From: Uloborus plumipes
Lineage: Eukaryota > Arthropoda > Arachnida > Araneae > Uloboridae
NCBI GenBank assembly: GCA_038373865.1
Contig: JAXGGA010005595.1
Span: 1-64,000, forward strand
DNA: 64,000 nt
Reading direction: 5' to 3'
This document shows, piece by piece, positions 11,101 to 22,700 of the stretch; the first letter of the stretch is position 1; the number at the start of each line of letters is the position of its first letter. Made by a program: the position numbers and the translations under genes. The notes under the pieces are model-generated. The model was not told the DNA's origin and searched no databases. It was given only the letters and a program-made list of their open reading frames with translations.

Positions 11101-12201
11101 ATTGGGGGCCGAATCTCTGGACAGTCTCAAGTGACAAGGAAGGGATATTTATTGCTAACAGGTTGTAGCCTGAGCAGGGTGCAAGAGAAAAGCTGTAAAC
11201 ATCTTCATTTCTACGTGCAAAGCGATTTTTCGACATCACTCCCACTCAAAAACTGGAGACGAGGGGGGGGGCAAAAAGGGGAGCAGTGGAAGGTCGAAAG
11301 GCTACCCACTTTCTTTTTCAATGCGTCAAATGAGGTTGTTTTCAATTCCAAAGCTTTCACTAATCAAATAACCGAACTTAGGAAGCGGCGTGAATTACCG
11401 GATTTTGTATAGCATTACTTGCCAATGTTCCCAATTGGGAACAACGAAGTTTGATCGCTTATAGGAGCTACATTTTTGCTTTAATTTTTTATTTGTCATG
11501 TTAGGTCATTAAAAGGATCCTTATTTATGGTTACTTTAGAATATCAAAAAAGTTGAGCCTTTTTGAAATTTTTTAGAATTTTTTTTTCTGTCTCCGTAAA
11601 AATCCATAAAAAAGCAAATTTTTGCGATTTTTAGTAGAAAACAATAATTGTAGTAGCTAACTAGATTTTTTTTCAAAAAATCAGGTCTACTTTTGACAGT
11701 AAATAGAAAAAAAAGTTAATTCCTCAGAAGCGAAACTTTTTTTAACGATTTTTTAAAGTTGATGTTCCCATTTGGGAACATTGGCAATTAAAAGGTTAAA
11801 TCATTTGGGTAGAAGCATAAATTTGTGCAAGGCAGTTAAAAAAATAAATGAAAATGCAGAAAGTCCGTATAAGATACGGTAATTTTAAATTTAATTAACG
11901 ATATCTTTTAGAGCAATACTTTTTGACTATAAATATACATCATTTTTACACTTTTGTTGTTACTAAAACAGTTTCGTACCTCGCAAATATAGTTTTTGAA
12001 TTTCGTTAGTGTTTAATTTTTTTTCTTTTTAGCCCAAATTTTATTTATAAATCAAGCTCGTATTGCATTCTGTACTGGGTGGTTCTTAAACCTCTAGGTT
12101 ATTCAAACGCTAGTAGTCAACGCTACCCGATTTAAGGCGGAAAGTGTAAAGTTTCAGTTTTATATAGCTCAGAAACACATGCATTAAAAAAAAAAAACCT
12201 G

Positions 12202-12615
12202 GAGTTTAACAAAATTGCTGATTCTTTGGCTAAAGAGGCCAGAAAACTCGACCAAACCGCAATTCCAATAAACCAAACATATGTAAATGCCTTTGCAACA
12301 TCAAAAATTTTTACCCTCTTTAAAATCAAAGCATATGATCAAATAACCACTCTTGATATCGACAGGAAAACAGCCACCGCGCTCATCAGGCTGAGAACAA
12401 AACATCATAAAAATATGAAAATTACTGCTGATGGTACTGAAAGTTATCAGAACTGTGGAAACTTTTGCGATAAAGAACTCCCACCGTATCATGTTTTCAA
12501 CTGTCCTGCAGTTACTGCAGGTCTTCACCTCTTAAACTCCCTTACAGCGAAAGATTTGTACTCTTGTAATGCCATTGATATAGCTAAGGCTATTCAAGCA
12601 AACCATTATTTGTAA
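12202..12615 (+). pseudogene. LINE ORF2 C-terminus (RNase H tail plus CCHC), copy 1
   Basis: The frame opens with EFNKIADSLAKEARKL, the end of an RNase H domain as found in the second ORF of jockey/R1-type non-LTR retrotransposons. It continues through ALIRLRTKHHKNMKI to YQNCGNFCDKELPPYHVFNC, a C-x3-C-x8-H-x4-C metal-binding cluster typical of the C-terminal end of these proteins. The stop is at 12613-12615. Endonuclease and reverse transcriptase are absent, so this is a fragment of about 137 codons. A run of A directly precedes it. I remember related tails from spider genomes; that is memory, not a search. Confidence 0.75.
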
Positions 12616-13294
12616 TCTCTTTGAGGACACGACACCAACCAAATAACACATGCATTAGGACCCGTTTATAGGGTAGGCAACAGTTCGCAGCAGCACATTC
12701 ACACTAAGAAAATACCAGGACAAGACAGAACGAAAGTATATCCTAGCAGAACCTTCCCACCCGCAGTCGGACTTTTCCGACTACAAAACAAGATGGCCGG
12801 AACATATGCACTAATTTGTTTATCACGCTTTAACTTTTACCTACAGTACTTATATCTTTGTATCCATGAATAATGCACAATTTTGTGAAAATTTCGAAAA
12901 ATATTTTCTTAAAAATTGATTACATGCTTCAGAAATATTATTTGCTGTGTTTTTTGAAAGTAAAACAATGCAAAATATGAGAACAAGTTTTATAAACAGA
13001 ATTAACTTAAAGCGTTCAAGAAATTAAAAAAAAATATTCCTAAAAAAACCAATTACGCAGAAAAATACTATCCTAAAACAACATATTTTCCGCATAACTA
13101 CAAGTGCATCACTTTTTTCGAGTAAAACTTCCACCAAAGAAAAAACAGTTAACACTTTTCACATGTTTTAAAATAATTTGAAATAAAAGTGTGAAAACAC
13201 TTATGTTTTTATACGATAAAAAATAAGCTCGAAGATTTTCTTAAAAGGCTAAAATGTTCCAGGTTTGTCGTTCGATGATGCTTTTATTCTTTAA

Positions 13295-13422
13295 GCCCCG
13301 GTCTCATCTGGTGGTAATTGGAAAATGTCTACTACAGAATCTGCTGATTCCTCTGAGTCTGATAGGGCTTGAAAATATTCAATAGCTTCTTGCAAAGTTA
13401 AAAACTTTTCTCTGGAACTCAT
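13295..13422 (-). pseudogene. piggyBac transposase N-terminus, duplicated fragment
   Basis: Second-copy counterpart of the first 43 codons of the truncated piggyBac transposase (Met at 13422). The duplication breakpoint cuts it after QLPPDETGA. It differs from copy 1 by a few substitutions, including Asp to Glu and Tyr to Asp. Confidence 0.85.
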
Positions 13423-13525
13423 TCTTTGCACGACTTCTAACAACACTGTCGCGATCACTTCTAGCGAAACAGAAAGCGAACTCTCCACAATGAGGGAGAA
13501 AAAGAGTAAAAACATTGATTGGGGT

Positions 13526-13694
13526 CAGGCCCGTCATTTAGGGGGGCAGGGGGGGGGTCAATTGCCCCCCCCCCGATTTTGGGCAATCAATGTATTGGCA
13601 TATCAGTGGGCGTGGTTTTTGCCTCTTTTTGGTAAATTTTACATTGTGTATGCACCCTTTGCTCCCCCCTAGAAAATTCGAAATGACGTCCCTG
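13526..13694. mobile_element. hAT-like miniature element, copy 2
   Basis: Carried along by the 2.6 kb tandem duplication rather than inserted separately, since its flanks match those of copy 1. It is one base shorter, owing to the G and C runs. Confidence 0.85.
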
Positions 13695-14795
13695 ATTGGG
13701 GGCCGAATCTCTGGACAGTCTCAAGTGACAAGGAAGGGATATTTATTGCTAACAGGTTGTAGCCTGAGCAGGGTGCAAGAGAAAAGCTGTAAACATCTTC
13801 ATTTCTACGTGCAAAGCGATTTTTCGACATCACTCCCACTCAAAAACTGGAGACGAGGGGGGGGGGACAAAAAGGGGAGCAGTGGAAGGTCGAAAGGCTA
13901 CCCACTTTCTTTTTCAATGCGTCAAATGAGGTTGTTTTCAATTCCAAAGCTTTCACTAATCAAATAACCGAACTTAGGAAGCGGCGTGAATTACCGGATT
14001 TTGTATAGCATTACTTGCCAATGTTCCCAATTGGGAACAACGAAGTTTGATCGCTTATAGGAGCTACATTTTTGCTTTAATTTTTTATTTGTCATGTTAG
14101 GTCATTAAAAGGATCCTTATTTATGGTTACTTTAGAATATCAAAAAAGTTGAGCCTTTTTGAAATTTTTTAGAATTTTTTTTTCTGTCTCCGTAAAAATC
14201 CATAAAAAAGCAAATTTTTGCGATTTTTAGTAGAAAACAATAATTGTAGTAGCTAACTAGATTTTTTTTCAAAAAATCAGGTCTACTTTTGACAGTAAAT
14301 AGAAAAAAAAGTTAATTCCTCAGAAGCGAAACTTTTTTTAACGATTTTTTAAAGTTGATGTTCCCATTTGGGAACATTGGCAATTAAAAGGTTAAATCAT
14401 TTGGGTAGAAGCATAAATTTGTGCAAGGCAGTTAAAAAAATAAATGAAAATGCAGAAAGTCCGTATAAGATACGGTAATTTTAAATTTAATTAACGATAT
14501 CTTTTAGAGCAATACTTTTTGACTATAAATATACATCATTTTTACACTTTTGTTGTTACTAAAACAGTTTCATACCTCGCAAATATAGTTTTTGAATTTC
14601 GTTAGTGTTTATTTTTTTTTTCTTTTTAGCCCAAATTTTATTTATAAATCAAGCTCGTATTGCATTCTGTACTGGGTGGTTTTTAAACATCTAGGTTATT
14701 CAAACGCTAGTAGTCAACGCTACCCGATTTAAGGCGGAAAGTGTAAAGTTTCAGTTTTATATAGCTCAGAAACACATGCATTAAAAAAAAACCTG

Positions 14796-15209
14796 GAGTT
14801 TAACAAAATTGCTGATTCTTTGGCTAAAGAGGCCAGAAAACTCGACCAAACCGCAATTCCAATAAACCAAACATATGTAAATGCCTTTGCAACATCAAAA
14901 ATTTTTACCCTCTTTAAAATCAAAGCATATGATCAAATAACCACTCTTGATATCGACAGGAAAACAGCCACCGCGCTCATCAGGCTAAGAACAAAACATC
15001 ATAAAAATATGAAAATTTCTGCTGATGGTACTGAAAGTTATCAGAACTGTGGAAACTTTTGCGATAAAGAACTCCCACCGTATCATGTTTTCAACTGTCC
15101 TGCAGTTACTGCAGGTCTTCACATCTTAAACTCCCTTACAGCGAAAGATTTGTACTCTTGTAATGCCATTGATATAGCTAAGGCTATTCAAGCAAACCAT
15201 TATTTATAA
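14796..15209 (+). pseudogene. LINE ORF2 C-terminus, copy 2
   Basis: Duplicate of the LINE tail at 12202-12615, still open to the same stop. Two residue changes are visible (Thr to Ser before ADGTESY; Leu to Ile after AGLH). The frame surviving in both copies reflects recent duplication, not selection. Confidence 0.75.
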
Positions 15210-15888
15210 TCTCTTTGAGGACACGACACCAACCAAATAACACATGCATTAGGACCCGTTTATAGGGTAGGCAACAGTTCGCAGCAGCACATTCACACTA
15301 AGAAAATACCAGGACAAGACAGAACGAAAGTATATCCTAGCAGAACCTTCCCACCGGCAGTCGGACTTTTCCGACTACAGAACAAGATGGCCGGAACATA
15401 TGCACTAATTTGTTTATCACGCTTTAACTTTTACCTACAGTACTTATATCTTTGTATCCATGAATAATGCACAATTTTGTGAAAATTTCGAAAAATATTT
15501 TCTTAAAAATTGATTACATGCTTCAGAAATATTATTTGCTGTGTTTTTTGAAAGTAAAACAATGCAAAATATGAGAACAAGTTTTATAAACATAATTAAC
15601 TTAAAGCGTTCAAGAAATTAAAAAAAAATATTCCTAAAAAAACAAATTACGCAGAAAAATACTATCCTAAAACAACATATTTTCCGCATAACTACAAGTG
15701 CATCACTTTTTTCGAGTAAAACTTCCACCAAAGAAAAAACAGTTAACACTTTTCACATGTTTTAAAATAATTTGAAATAAAAGTGTGAAAACACTTATGT
15801 TTTTATACGATAAAAAATAAGCTCGAAGATTTTCTTAAAAGGCTAAAATGTTCCAGGTTTGTCGTTCGATGATGCTTTTATTCTTTAA

Positions 15889-16714
15889 GCCGCGAGGTAA
15901 TATCTTACATTATTGCAGGCAGAAAAGGCCGTTTTATTGGCACTGTTATAAGGAAGCATGAAAACATAAAAGACTAAATATTTAAGTTCCATCTCTTTAT
16001 TTGTTTTCCATTAGCTTTTAGATACGTTTTTCCCAACAAGCAAATAAGCGTATTTATTTTGTTTTCCAATTTCAAAACAGCTTTTACTACCAATTATACT
16101 TTTTTGGAGCTGAATATATTTTCAGCTGAGATTATTGAAACAAATGTCGTTTCAACTCGGGGCAATGGTATTTTTTCACAGAAAACTTTCTTTTCATTAC
16201 AATGTTTTTGTTAAATAAATTATGAAGCATTTATAATTATAGATTTGGAAATTACTTAAAACATTAAGTGATTATGCACATATTGAAAGCTTAAAAAGAT
16301 TTGTTTTAAATTTAATGCACTGGTTATGTCAATTAATTAACAGTAAATTTAATGTTTTACATTTTCCACTAGCATCTAAAAATTTAACTAAATTTCAACA
16401 AAAATGGTCTGAGAAAGATAGCCATAATACATTAATTCACCTGATCTATCGCCCTGAGACTTTTATCTCTTCACAAAACCGAAAACTGCAATGAAACGAT
16501 ACTTTTTACAATAATTTTTCACTCATACAAGCTGCCATGTCCCAGATGATAGAGAACATACCCAAAACAGCAGTTTAAAGATGCATGAATAAATACATTG
16601 ATTGACCATTCAAATGTTATATTGAGCTAAATGGATCTTATCTTCAGCAAATATCAGATTTAAAAAATGTTACCAAGCTCTTTTTTTCTATCACTAAAAC
16701 GATCTGTTTTGTTT
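15889..16714. other. AT-rich sequence, nothing recognised
   Basis: About 0.8 kb after the tandem duplication. No ORF above 60 codons and no repeat ends were found. Confidence 0.45.
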
Positions 16715-16897
16715 AGATAACACTGCATCTGTCTCCTTTTATACTGCTTGATAATCCATCCCACTGCCCTCCCAATCGCGAATTTATTCGAAAAGTTACA
16801 ACTACCTTTCTAAATCCCGGTCCTTCGTGCGACCAGTCGTGTGTCATATTTTCTAATATGACACACGGTGACTCAGTAACGGATTACCTGTTTTCGA
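16715..16897. repeat. Diverged direct repeat, copy A
   Basis: Starts AGATAACACTGCATCTGTC and ends GGATTACCTGTTTTCG. It pairs with 17957-18127 over about 180 bp with many substitutions and small indels. Both contain ATCCATCCCACTG and AATCGCGAATTTAT. The nature of the repeat is unknown; it could be an old mobile element or a duplicated promoter-like segment. Confidence 0.7.
16839..16866. promoter_or_regulatory. Perfect 12 bp hairpin beside a TGACTCA site
   Basis: GTGTGTCATATT and AATATGACACAC form a perfect 12 bp stem with a TTCT loop. The sequence TGACTCA, a consensus for AP-1 type bZIP factors, lies at 16869-16875. Copy B of the repeat lacks both the perfect stem and the TGACTCA. Any regulatory role is inference. 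Confidence 0.3.
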
Positions 16898-17192
16898 AAT
16901 TTGTCACGTTTTAAAACGGTCTAAAAATTGAAAAAAATATATAATTTTACTTCATGGGGCTCAATACATTTAAGGTGCGAGGAAAAATTAATAGTTGCAT
17001 ACAAAGTTAACTGACAATTTTATTGCACTTCCAATGATATCAACTGATGGTGTAATTTCTTACTGATTGCTACTATTTGCACCTTTAATGGTGAGGCAGA
17101 GCTTACGCCCCATGGTGTAATTTTTTAATTTCTTTACACCGTTTTAAAAATACTGTAAATTTAAAATCATCTTTGCTGAAAACAAATAGTTT

Positions 17193-17660
17193 TTGCGTTT
17201 TAGTGTTGTTCATGACATTAGGCAGTCGATTATACTTTATGGAGATAACACTTCAAGAAATATATTTTATTTACATTTTGCTGCACTTACATCGAAAGTT
17301 CGCCAATCTGTAATATATCTTGCATATACAAATTACCATACTGACGTGCTAAGCGCAAAAGTAGTATTTGCAGTCGAGTTGATTCTGATGACATTTGAAG
17401 TCGTATTTGATTCTGATGACACTTTTACAGAATTTTTCAAAAAATATTTCTCGCTTTTAAATGACCATATAATTTTCTATTTAGGTGAAATACGTCACAA
17501 AGAGCTACCCGGTGGCAATAACTCAATTTTGTTGAAAAGTGCAGATACGACTTTTGTGCTTAGCACGGCAGCATACTTGAAGAGTTTGGAGAAAGAAGTG
17601 TTTATGTACCATTTTTTTGAAAATACACTCTGGACAATGGCAAGCAATGGATACACATAA
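17193..17660 (+). CDS. Unassigned ORF, possible exon
   Basis: Open for 155 codons to TAA at 17658-17660, which is long for DNA this AT-rich. It has no ATG at its 5' end (the first codon is TTG). TTTTTGCGTTTTAG at 17190-17203 resembles a splice acceptor, so this could be a terminal exon. An AATAAA lies about 30 bases after the stop. The translation (for example YLGEIRHKELPGGNNSILLK) matches no domain I know. A short internal duplication, TTGATTCTGATGACA / TTGATTCTGATGACAC, lies at about 17380-17425. It sits between the two diverged repeat copies. It may also be chance. Confidence 0.22.
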   Translation: MRFSVVHDIRQSIILYGDNTSRNIFYLHFAALTSKVRQSVIYLAYTNYHTDVLSAKVVFAVELILMTFEVVFDSDDTFTEFFKKYFSLLNDHIIFYLGEIRHKELPGGNNSILLKSADTTFVLSTAAYLKSLEKEVFMYHFFENTLWTMASNGYT

Positions 17661-17956
17661 GCAAATTAAACTTGGTACATCAAAAAATAAATGTTATTCG
17701 ATCAACTTCAAACGTCACTAAACGACGAAACCAGGAGAAAAAAAAACTGTAACAATAAAACTTTAAACTTTAATTACGCACAATTTCAGTTCAGTTACAT
17801 AACCTCTTCATCTCCCATCATTGCAATTACGTATATAGATTTTTTTTAAATTTAAGACATTTAAACATGTTCAACAATGACCATGATCAACAATGAGTTT
17901 TCAATTGAAGAATTATTAAGTTTCATTCCCCAACCCCAAAAGTATCTGTTATATTT

Positions 17957-18127
17957 AGATCACACTGCATCTGTCTGCCTGATAATCCATCCCACTGTCT
18001 ACCTAATCGCGAATTTATCAGAAAAGTTAGAACTACATTTCTCAATCCCCGGTCCTCCGTGCTACCGGCTCGTCCATCATTTTCCGAGCTGACACACAGT
18101 GGCTCGGTAACGGATTACCTGTTTGCG
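17957..18127. repeat. Diverged direct repeat, copy B
   Basis: Partner of 16715-16897. It is followed to about 18300 by sequence richer in G, C and CpG, including AACATCTTCGCAACC and GTGTTCACGCGACGG. Confidence 0.7.
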
Positions 18128-20220
18128 CAACATCTTCGCAACCAAATTATCGAAACGCTGCATCCGTTTGCGCCCAATAATTTCGCACGTGATTCATATC
18201 TCGAACAAGTCACTGCAGAGGTTTCCGTGTTCACGCGACGGATCGCTCACAATGGCGAGTGATATCTTTACTTAACGTGCAGCTGATGGAACTGGCATTT
18301 GCCTACGTTTGGCGTTGGGTAAGGTTTGTGAAATGAACGAAATGCTCATCGTGAAGACTGATATTGTTGTGTGGAGTTAATTGGTCGTGGTGCGGTTATA
18401 AAGAGTAGTTTTCAGACGGTTAAGAATATTTCTGTTGTTAATGGCACTAATTAAATTAAAATAAAATGCCTTTTTGATGCGCAAATTGCTCTTCCAGTTT
18501 AACGAGTGTCATGTTTGTCAGTAAATATTTGCATCTGATACCGGAGATTTAGATATGTTGATATTGATTGTAATATATTTGGATTCTATTAATTGTTAAA
18601 AAAACTACTTAAAAAACAATTATTTATACTTTAACAAGTATAAGTCATTTCTTTAAAGATAATACTTTTTTTTCACTTTCAGAAGATAAAGGACTACAAT
18701 GTAACAAACAAAAATTAAATCCTGATTTAAAACTATCCCAGACCAAAAAGTTTTGAGGGTACAAGAGACTAGCAATCCTACTTTTCCTTTCATGCGGTAG
18801 AACGACATGTAAATGAACACCTCTCCAGTTATGAAAAAAAAAATTTGGGGGGAGAGTGGGAGGGAAATAAGGTTTTTAAAAAACTTTTCTTAGATAAATT
18901 AACACTAGTCACTTTCTTCTATACATTTCCAGAAAGAAAACTAGTGTTTATTCAGAGCTTGGGCACTTTTTGTCATGTCAATACTCCCAAGAAACCTAAT
19001 GCAGAATCATGAGGATTCTCTCACATTTTTAATATAATTATAGATCTCTGCATCATTTCAAGTAGGCTAACTATCATGTGTCAAATACGACAATTTTAAA
19101 CTATGCTACGATTTTTTTTAAATGAAATTGATCTTCATTCATTGGCTATAACTTACCTTTTAGCCTATTTAGCCCTTTTTTTGTATTTTGATGAATTTGT
19201 ACGTTTCTTTTCCATAGCTTAGAGAATATGATGTTGGAGTTTTATGCGTGGTACTATAAGGTCAGGTTAATATTCTTGTATGCTGCATTTTACCTTCTAA
19301 TTAATATTGCACTGTTAACTTATTTATAAAATTTGCATCAAAAAATGTATTATACATGAAAGAAAACGGCTCGTAAGGAAATGGAAAAAATGAGTACTTT
19401 TTCTCCTGAATGATAACTCCTGTATTTCGTGTCTCTTCTACTTATTTATTTATTTGTAAAAGTTTTAAAAGGAGTACAATACGTTTAAACTTTTTACTCC
19501 TTGGGAAGCACGAATTAAAATAAATGTATATCTTTCAAACATTTTATTTTTCAGTACAAAATATTTTTATAAACATATTTTAGACCTGAACTGAAACAAA
19601 AGATCCAGCATAAATTTTTAGTGCTACCTTTATCATAAATTAAATGCGGACAGAAGGATACGTTGAACCGACCTGAATGATTTATATATTTAATATCAAA
19701 TCGAAATTTTACGTGAAGACTATCTTCATAATCATTTTCTTGCTTCCTATGATTGATGCTTAAAAATCCCTGCTTTGACGTTCAATTATTTCATGCGTAC
19801 CTAGCAATGCTTGCTCACTTCTGAGGAAAAATTTATCATTTAGCGCTAATAAAATATAACCTATTTGTATTTTTAGAATGAGATATGTAACTTAATCGAA
19901 TCAAGTGCAGTGTGATACACTTTTTTATGAGTATTGAGTAATATTTAAAAATACAAATTAAAAACAATTAAATATTATACATTGTATGCCTTATTCTCTG
20001 TTATTTAAAAACTGCTGACAACTACAGAATTTCAATGAAACATATATTTATATACTAATTTTTGAAGTTGCAGTTGCTTATGAGAATTTTGCTACTCTAT
20101 ACGCGTTGATCATTGTTGTATCAGTTTTCTTTTCTGAAATATAATATTATGTTACTTAATTTTAAGTTATCCAGTCTTAAAATGAATATTGAAGCTATTA
20201 TGATTGTCCCTTTAAGTCAT
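18128..20220. other. No gene recognised; CpG-richer block, then AT-rich sequence
   Basis: 18128-18320 is CpG-richer than its surroundings and contains GCGTTGGGTAAGG, which could serve as a splice donor. A promoter or first exon is conceivable but unsupported. The rest is AT-rich with no ORF above 60 codons. The part 18890-19010 is repeated at 33690-33830. Confidence 0.4.
18890..19010. repeat. Diverged dispersed repeat, first copy
   Basis: TAGTCACTTTCTTCTATACA and the following ~110 bases align with 33690-33830 (TAGTTACTTTCTTCTACGCA), sharing AAAGAAAAC, GCAGAA and CCAA(A)GAA(A)CCT landmarks with gaps. The copies are old. Confidence 0.5.
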
Positions 20221-22062
20221 ATTCGTTAGAGCAGGAGTGCACATCCGGGAGGGTCATGCCCTATACTTGCCCGTCTAATTTATAACAGTTGCTGTGTGCG
20301 GTGGGGCTTATTTGAGTTATTTTTAGCTTTTATTTTGGTCTCCGTGCTATTTGGATTTGTGCTCTGACTTTGCTCTTGGGGGCGGGGGCAACTTTGTGTT
20401 TAAAGCAAAAAAAAAAAACCTTTCCCATTGACTTATCCTGATATTTCTTGACCATGAAGCGAGAAACTAACAAGCCTTTTTTTATGCATAAGCTTGTCCA
20501 CATCTCCCTCTCCTCCAAAGGCGAAGGCGCACCCTCTGCAAATGCTACGGAATACCCCCCCCCTCCCAAAAAAAAAAGATAAAAACCTGCCTAAAAATAT
20601 ATGTCCCTAGAAACTCCAATGATGCACCCTGTGTTTTATCGGATGACCATATCAAGTGTTTTCGCCAAATTGGCAATCTCATTATCATTGTATTGACAAC
20701 TCATAAAGTTTTATAAGTAAAGCTTCTGACATTTTACCATTTATGAAAACGTTTTCAAGCTCTACTAATATTTTAAATCTACTTTTAATACATTATTTTA
20801 CTAATAATGTATTAAATGTACCATATTTCGTATTTTAACCTTTATTAATAACTAACAGCACGGCGCCTCCAAATGTAGTCAAAATGGTTGTCACTTCACA
20901 AAACGTAAGTACATTAAAGAAGTTCAGACCGCACGTGTTAGCCCTTTGATTTCTACGTTATTATTTTGACTTTGGTGCTAAATATTGCCAAAACAGCATC
21001 ATGGAAACTTTTTGATAGCAGCAGTGAATCAGACACTGGCGAACTACAACTTCCTGGAAAAAAGAAAAATCCGATTTAGTTTCTATAGTCCTGTCGAGGG
21101 AACTGAAAAGGTTATGACATGCAATGATTGAAAAAAAAGTATTATCAAGTGGTAAGAACACTTAGAATGCGTACAATAAGCGTTGAAAAAATATTTAAAA
21201 TACGTAATAATCTTTCTAACTTACTTCATTTCCCGATTTTTATAATGGATTTTTTTTTTCTTAAAAGTGAAAGTGTTTGCACTTTTCTTGAATCAAAACC
21301 GAAACTAGATAACTGCACTTTACACAGAAGAAGTTCGCGGGCCGGATGGAGCCGTGTATCATGTGATCCTCAACTTAAAATCTTGTTATGACTTTTCTGT
21401 CGAATCATCGAATGAATCGAAAGAATTACTGCTAAGACTTCGAGTGCTCTGCTTACATACGGTTAAATTTATTCACGAGTTCCCCCTTTTCCTCTTTCTC
21501 CCATAAATGGGAATAAAAATACCAAACTTTTACAAAATTTAATACATTGAAAATACTAAACAAATAAATAAAATAAACAACTAGTGCATAGTTGGTATTT
21601 AAAATTGGTTTTCTTAACTGTTGTGTAAAAAAAATCTCACATTTAGAAAATATACTAATGCATGTGTTTTTTTTTTCATTTTCTTATATTTTTAAAATAA
21701 AATACATGAAATTTAAAGTTTAAGTGAAACAAGAATGCGCAGGAAAATCTAGTGAACACTAAATCGAGGAGTAGTAAAACAGAAATTTATACCAAAATCT
21801 GAATGAGTTTATCTTAATGATTACAATTATCCTGTATTCGTAGAAATAAAATTAGAATGAAATGAATATATGACTCTTCAAATCTCTCATAAATATTTAT
21901 TTTTCTAATCGTTTGATTTTTTTTTGCCATCGACCATAGGCCATTGGAAGAGGAACATAATCGGCTATCGACCATCGGCCAACTTTGAACAATCGGCCAA
22001 CAATCGGCATCGGCCCATAGTCCAAAAAATGCCATCGATCGAGCCTGACAAATTAATGATAA
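20221..22062. other. No gene; G/C-run block and CGGCC-rich block
   Basis: 20221-20580 holds G and C runs (GGGGGCGGGGG, CCCCCCCCTCCC) like those of dispersed miniature elements, but no ends could be fixed. 21928-22045 repeats short motifs of the form ATCGGCC / CATCGACC / ATCGGCATCGGCC. ORFs here are short and unconvincing. Confidence 0.4.
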
Positions 22063-22700
22063 CACAGGCCAACAAAAAAAACCTTTTTGAAAACTTTTTT
22101 AATTTTAATAGCTGATCTTGATAGATTTTTATGTGCTGAATCCAAATCTGCTTGTAGTTTTTATGTATCACCCTTAGTTTCCAAGCAAAATGTATTTTAT
22201 TATATAGTCTAATACCCATTTACAGTATATAGGGAAATCAATGAAACACTGTAGAATCGTAAAAATGGTTTGTATTTACAGTAAAATACTTGGAATAGTA
22301 ATTTTATGTGATGATACAAGGTTCACTTGTCAACTGGAATTGCTTTATATTTTCTTTCCCTTTTTTCCTTGAAGCTTCTTGTGTAGATTTTCCTGCGATG
22401 AATAGCTTGCTGAACTTCCCGGTGAAGTGACCAACAGTAATCCCCCATCATGTTGTAGCATGTGTTTCAGCAGTGCTGCCAACATCATCTTTGTTCATTA
22501 GACCTATTTTTTCATGTTATCTTAACTATGAAAAAGCTGTTAAATTCTAAAAATGTTTCTTTATTTCATGAATGTAACTATAAAATGTGAATAAATGGTG
22601 GGTGATACAACTTTTTAAGCATCATATTTGGATTCAGCAACCTAAACAGCATAAGAATAAGGTATTTTCATTAAAAAAGTTTTTTCATCGTTGGCCTGTG
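22063..22700. mobile_element. 638 bp element with CACAGGCCAAC ends
   Basis: The left end CACAGGCCAACAAAAAAAAC recurs inverted at the right end (GTTTTTTCATCGTTGGCCTGTG). Further in, CTGAATCCAAAT and ATTTGGATTCAG are inverted partners. There is no transposase ORF. Flanking TAA on both sides may be a target duplication. Superfamily unknown. Confidence 0.65.

Larger units (their letters stand above)
9934..11795 (-). mobile_element. Decayed piggyBac-like element with TTAA sites
   Basis: A 1862 bp element between TTAA at 9930-9933 and TTAA at 11796-11799. The left end reads CCCTTTAAATGCCGCAC and the reversed right end CCTTTTAATTGCCAATG, a piggyBac-type pair. TGTTCCCATTTGGGAACA-type palindromes lie at 10072-10089, 11426-11443 and 11763-11780. 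The minus strand holds the N-terminal part of a piggyBac transposase; the catalytic core has been deleted. A 170 bp hAT-type element sits in its 5' leader. The element spans the left breakpoint of the tandem duplication, so only its right part is repeated downstream. Confidence 0.82.
10700..15888. repeat. Tandem duplication, 2595 bp unit, two copies
   Basis: The segment 10700-13294 recurs as 13295-15888. The copies differ by only about 15-20 substitutions plus length changes in homopolymers, so identity is near 99%. The unit starts inside the piggyBac coding remnant and runs through its 5' end, the hAT-type element, the LINE tail and about 0.7 kb of AT-rich DNA. GCC occurs at the start (ATTGCCCCGG), at the internal junction (TTAAGCCCCGG) and at the end (TTAAGCCGCG), suggesting a microhomology breakpoint. 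Confidence 0.92.

Noticed and set aside
10924..11412. 162-codon plus-strand ORF
   Set aside because: It runs through the hAT-type miniature element and the piggyBac leader, opposite to the real coding remnant; it is open by chance.
18254..18300. Start of a host gene at ATGGCGAGTGATATC
   Set aside because: The frame stops after seven codons; the GTAAGG nearby is not enough to claim an exon.
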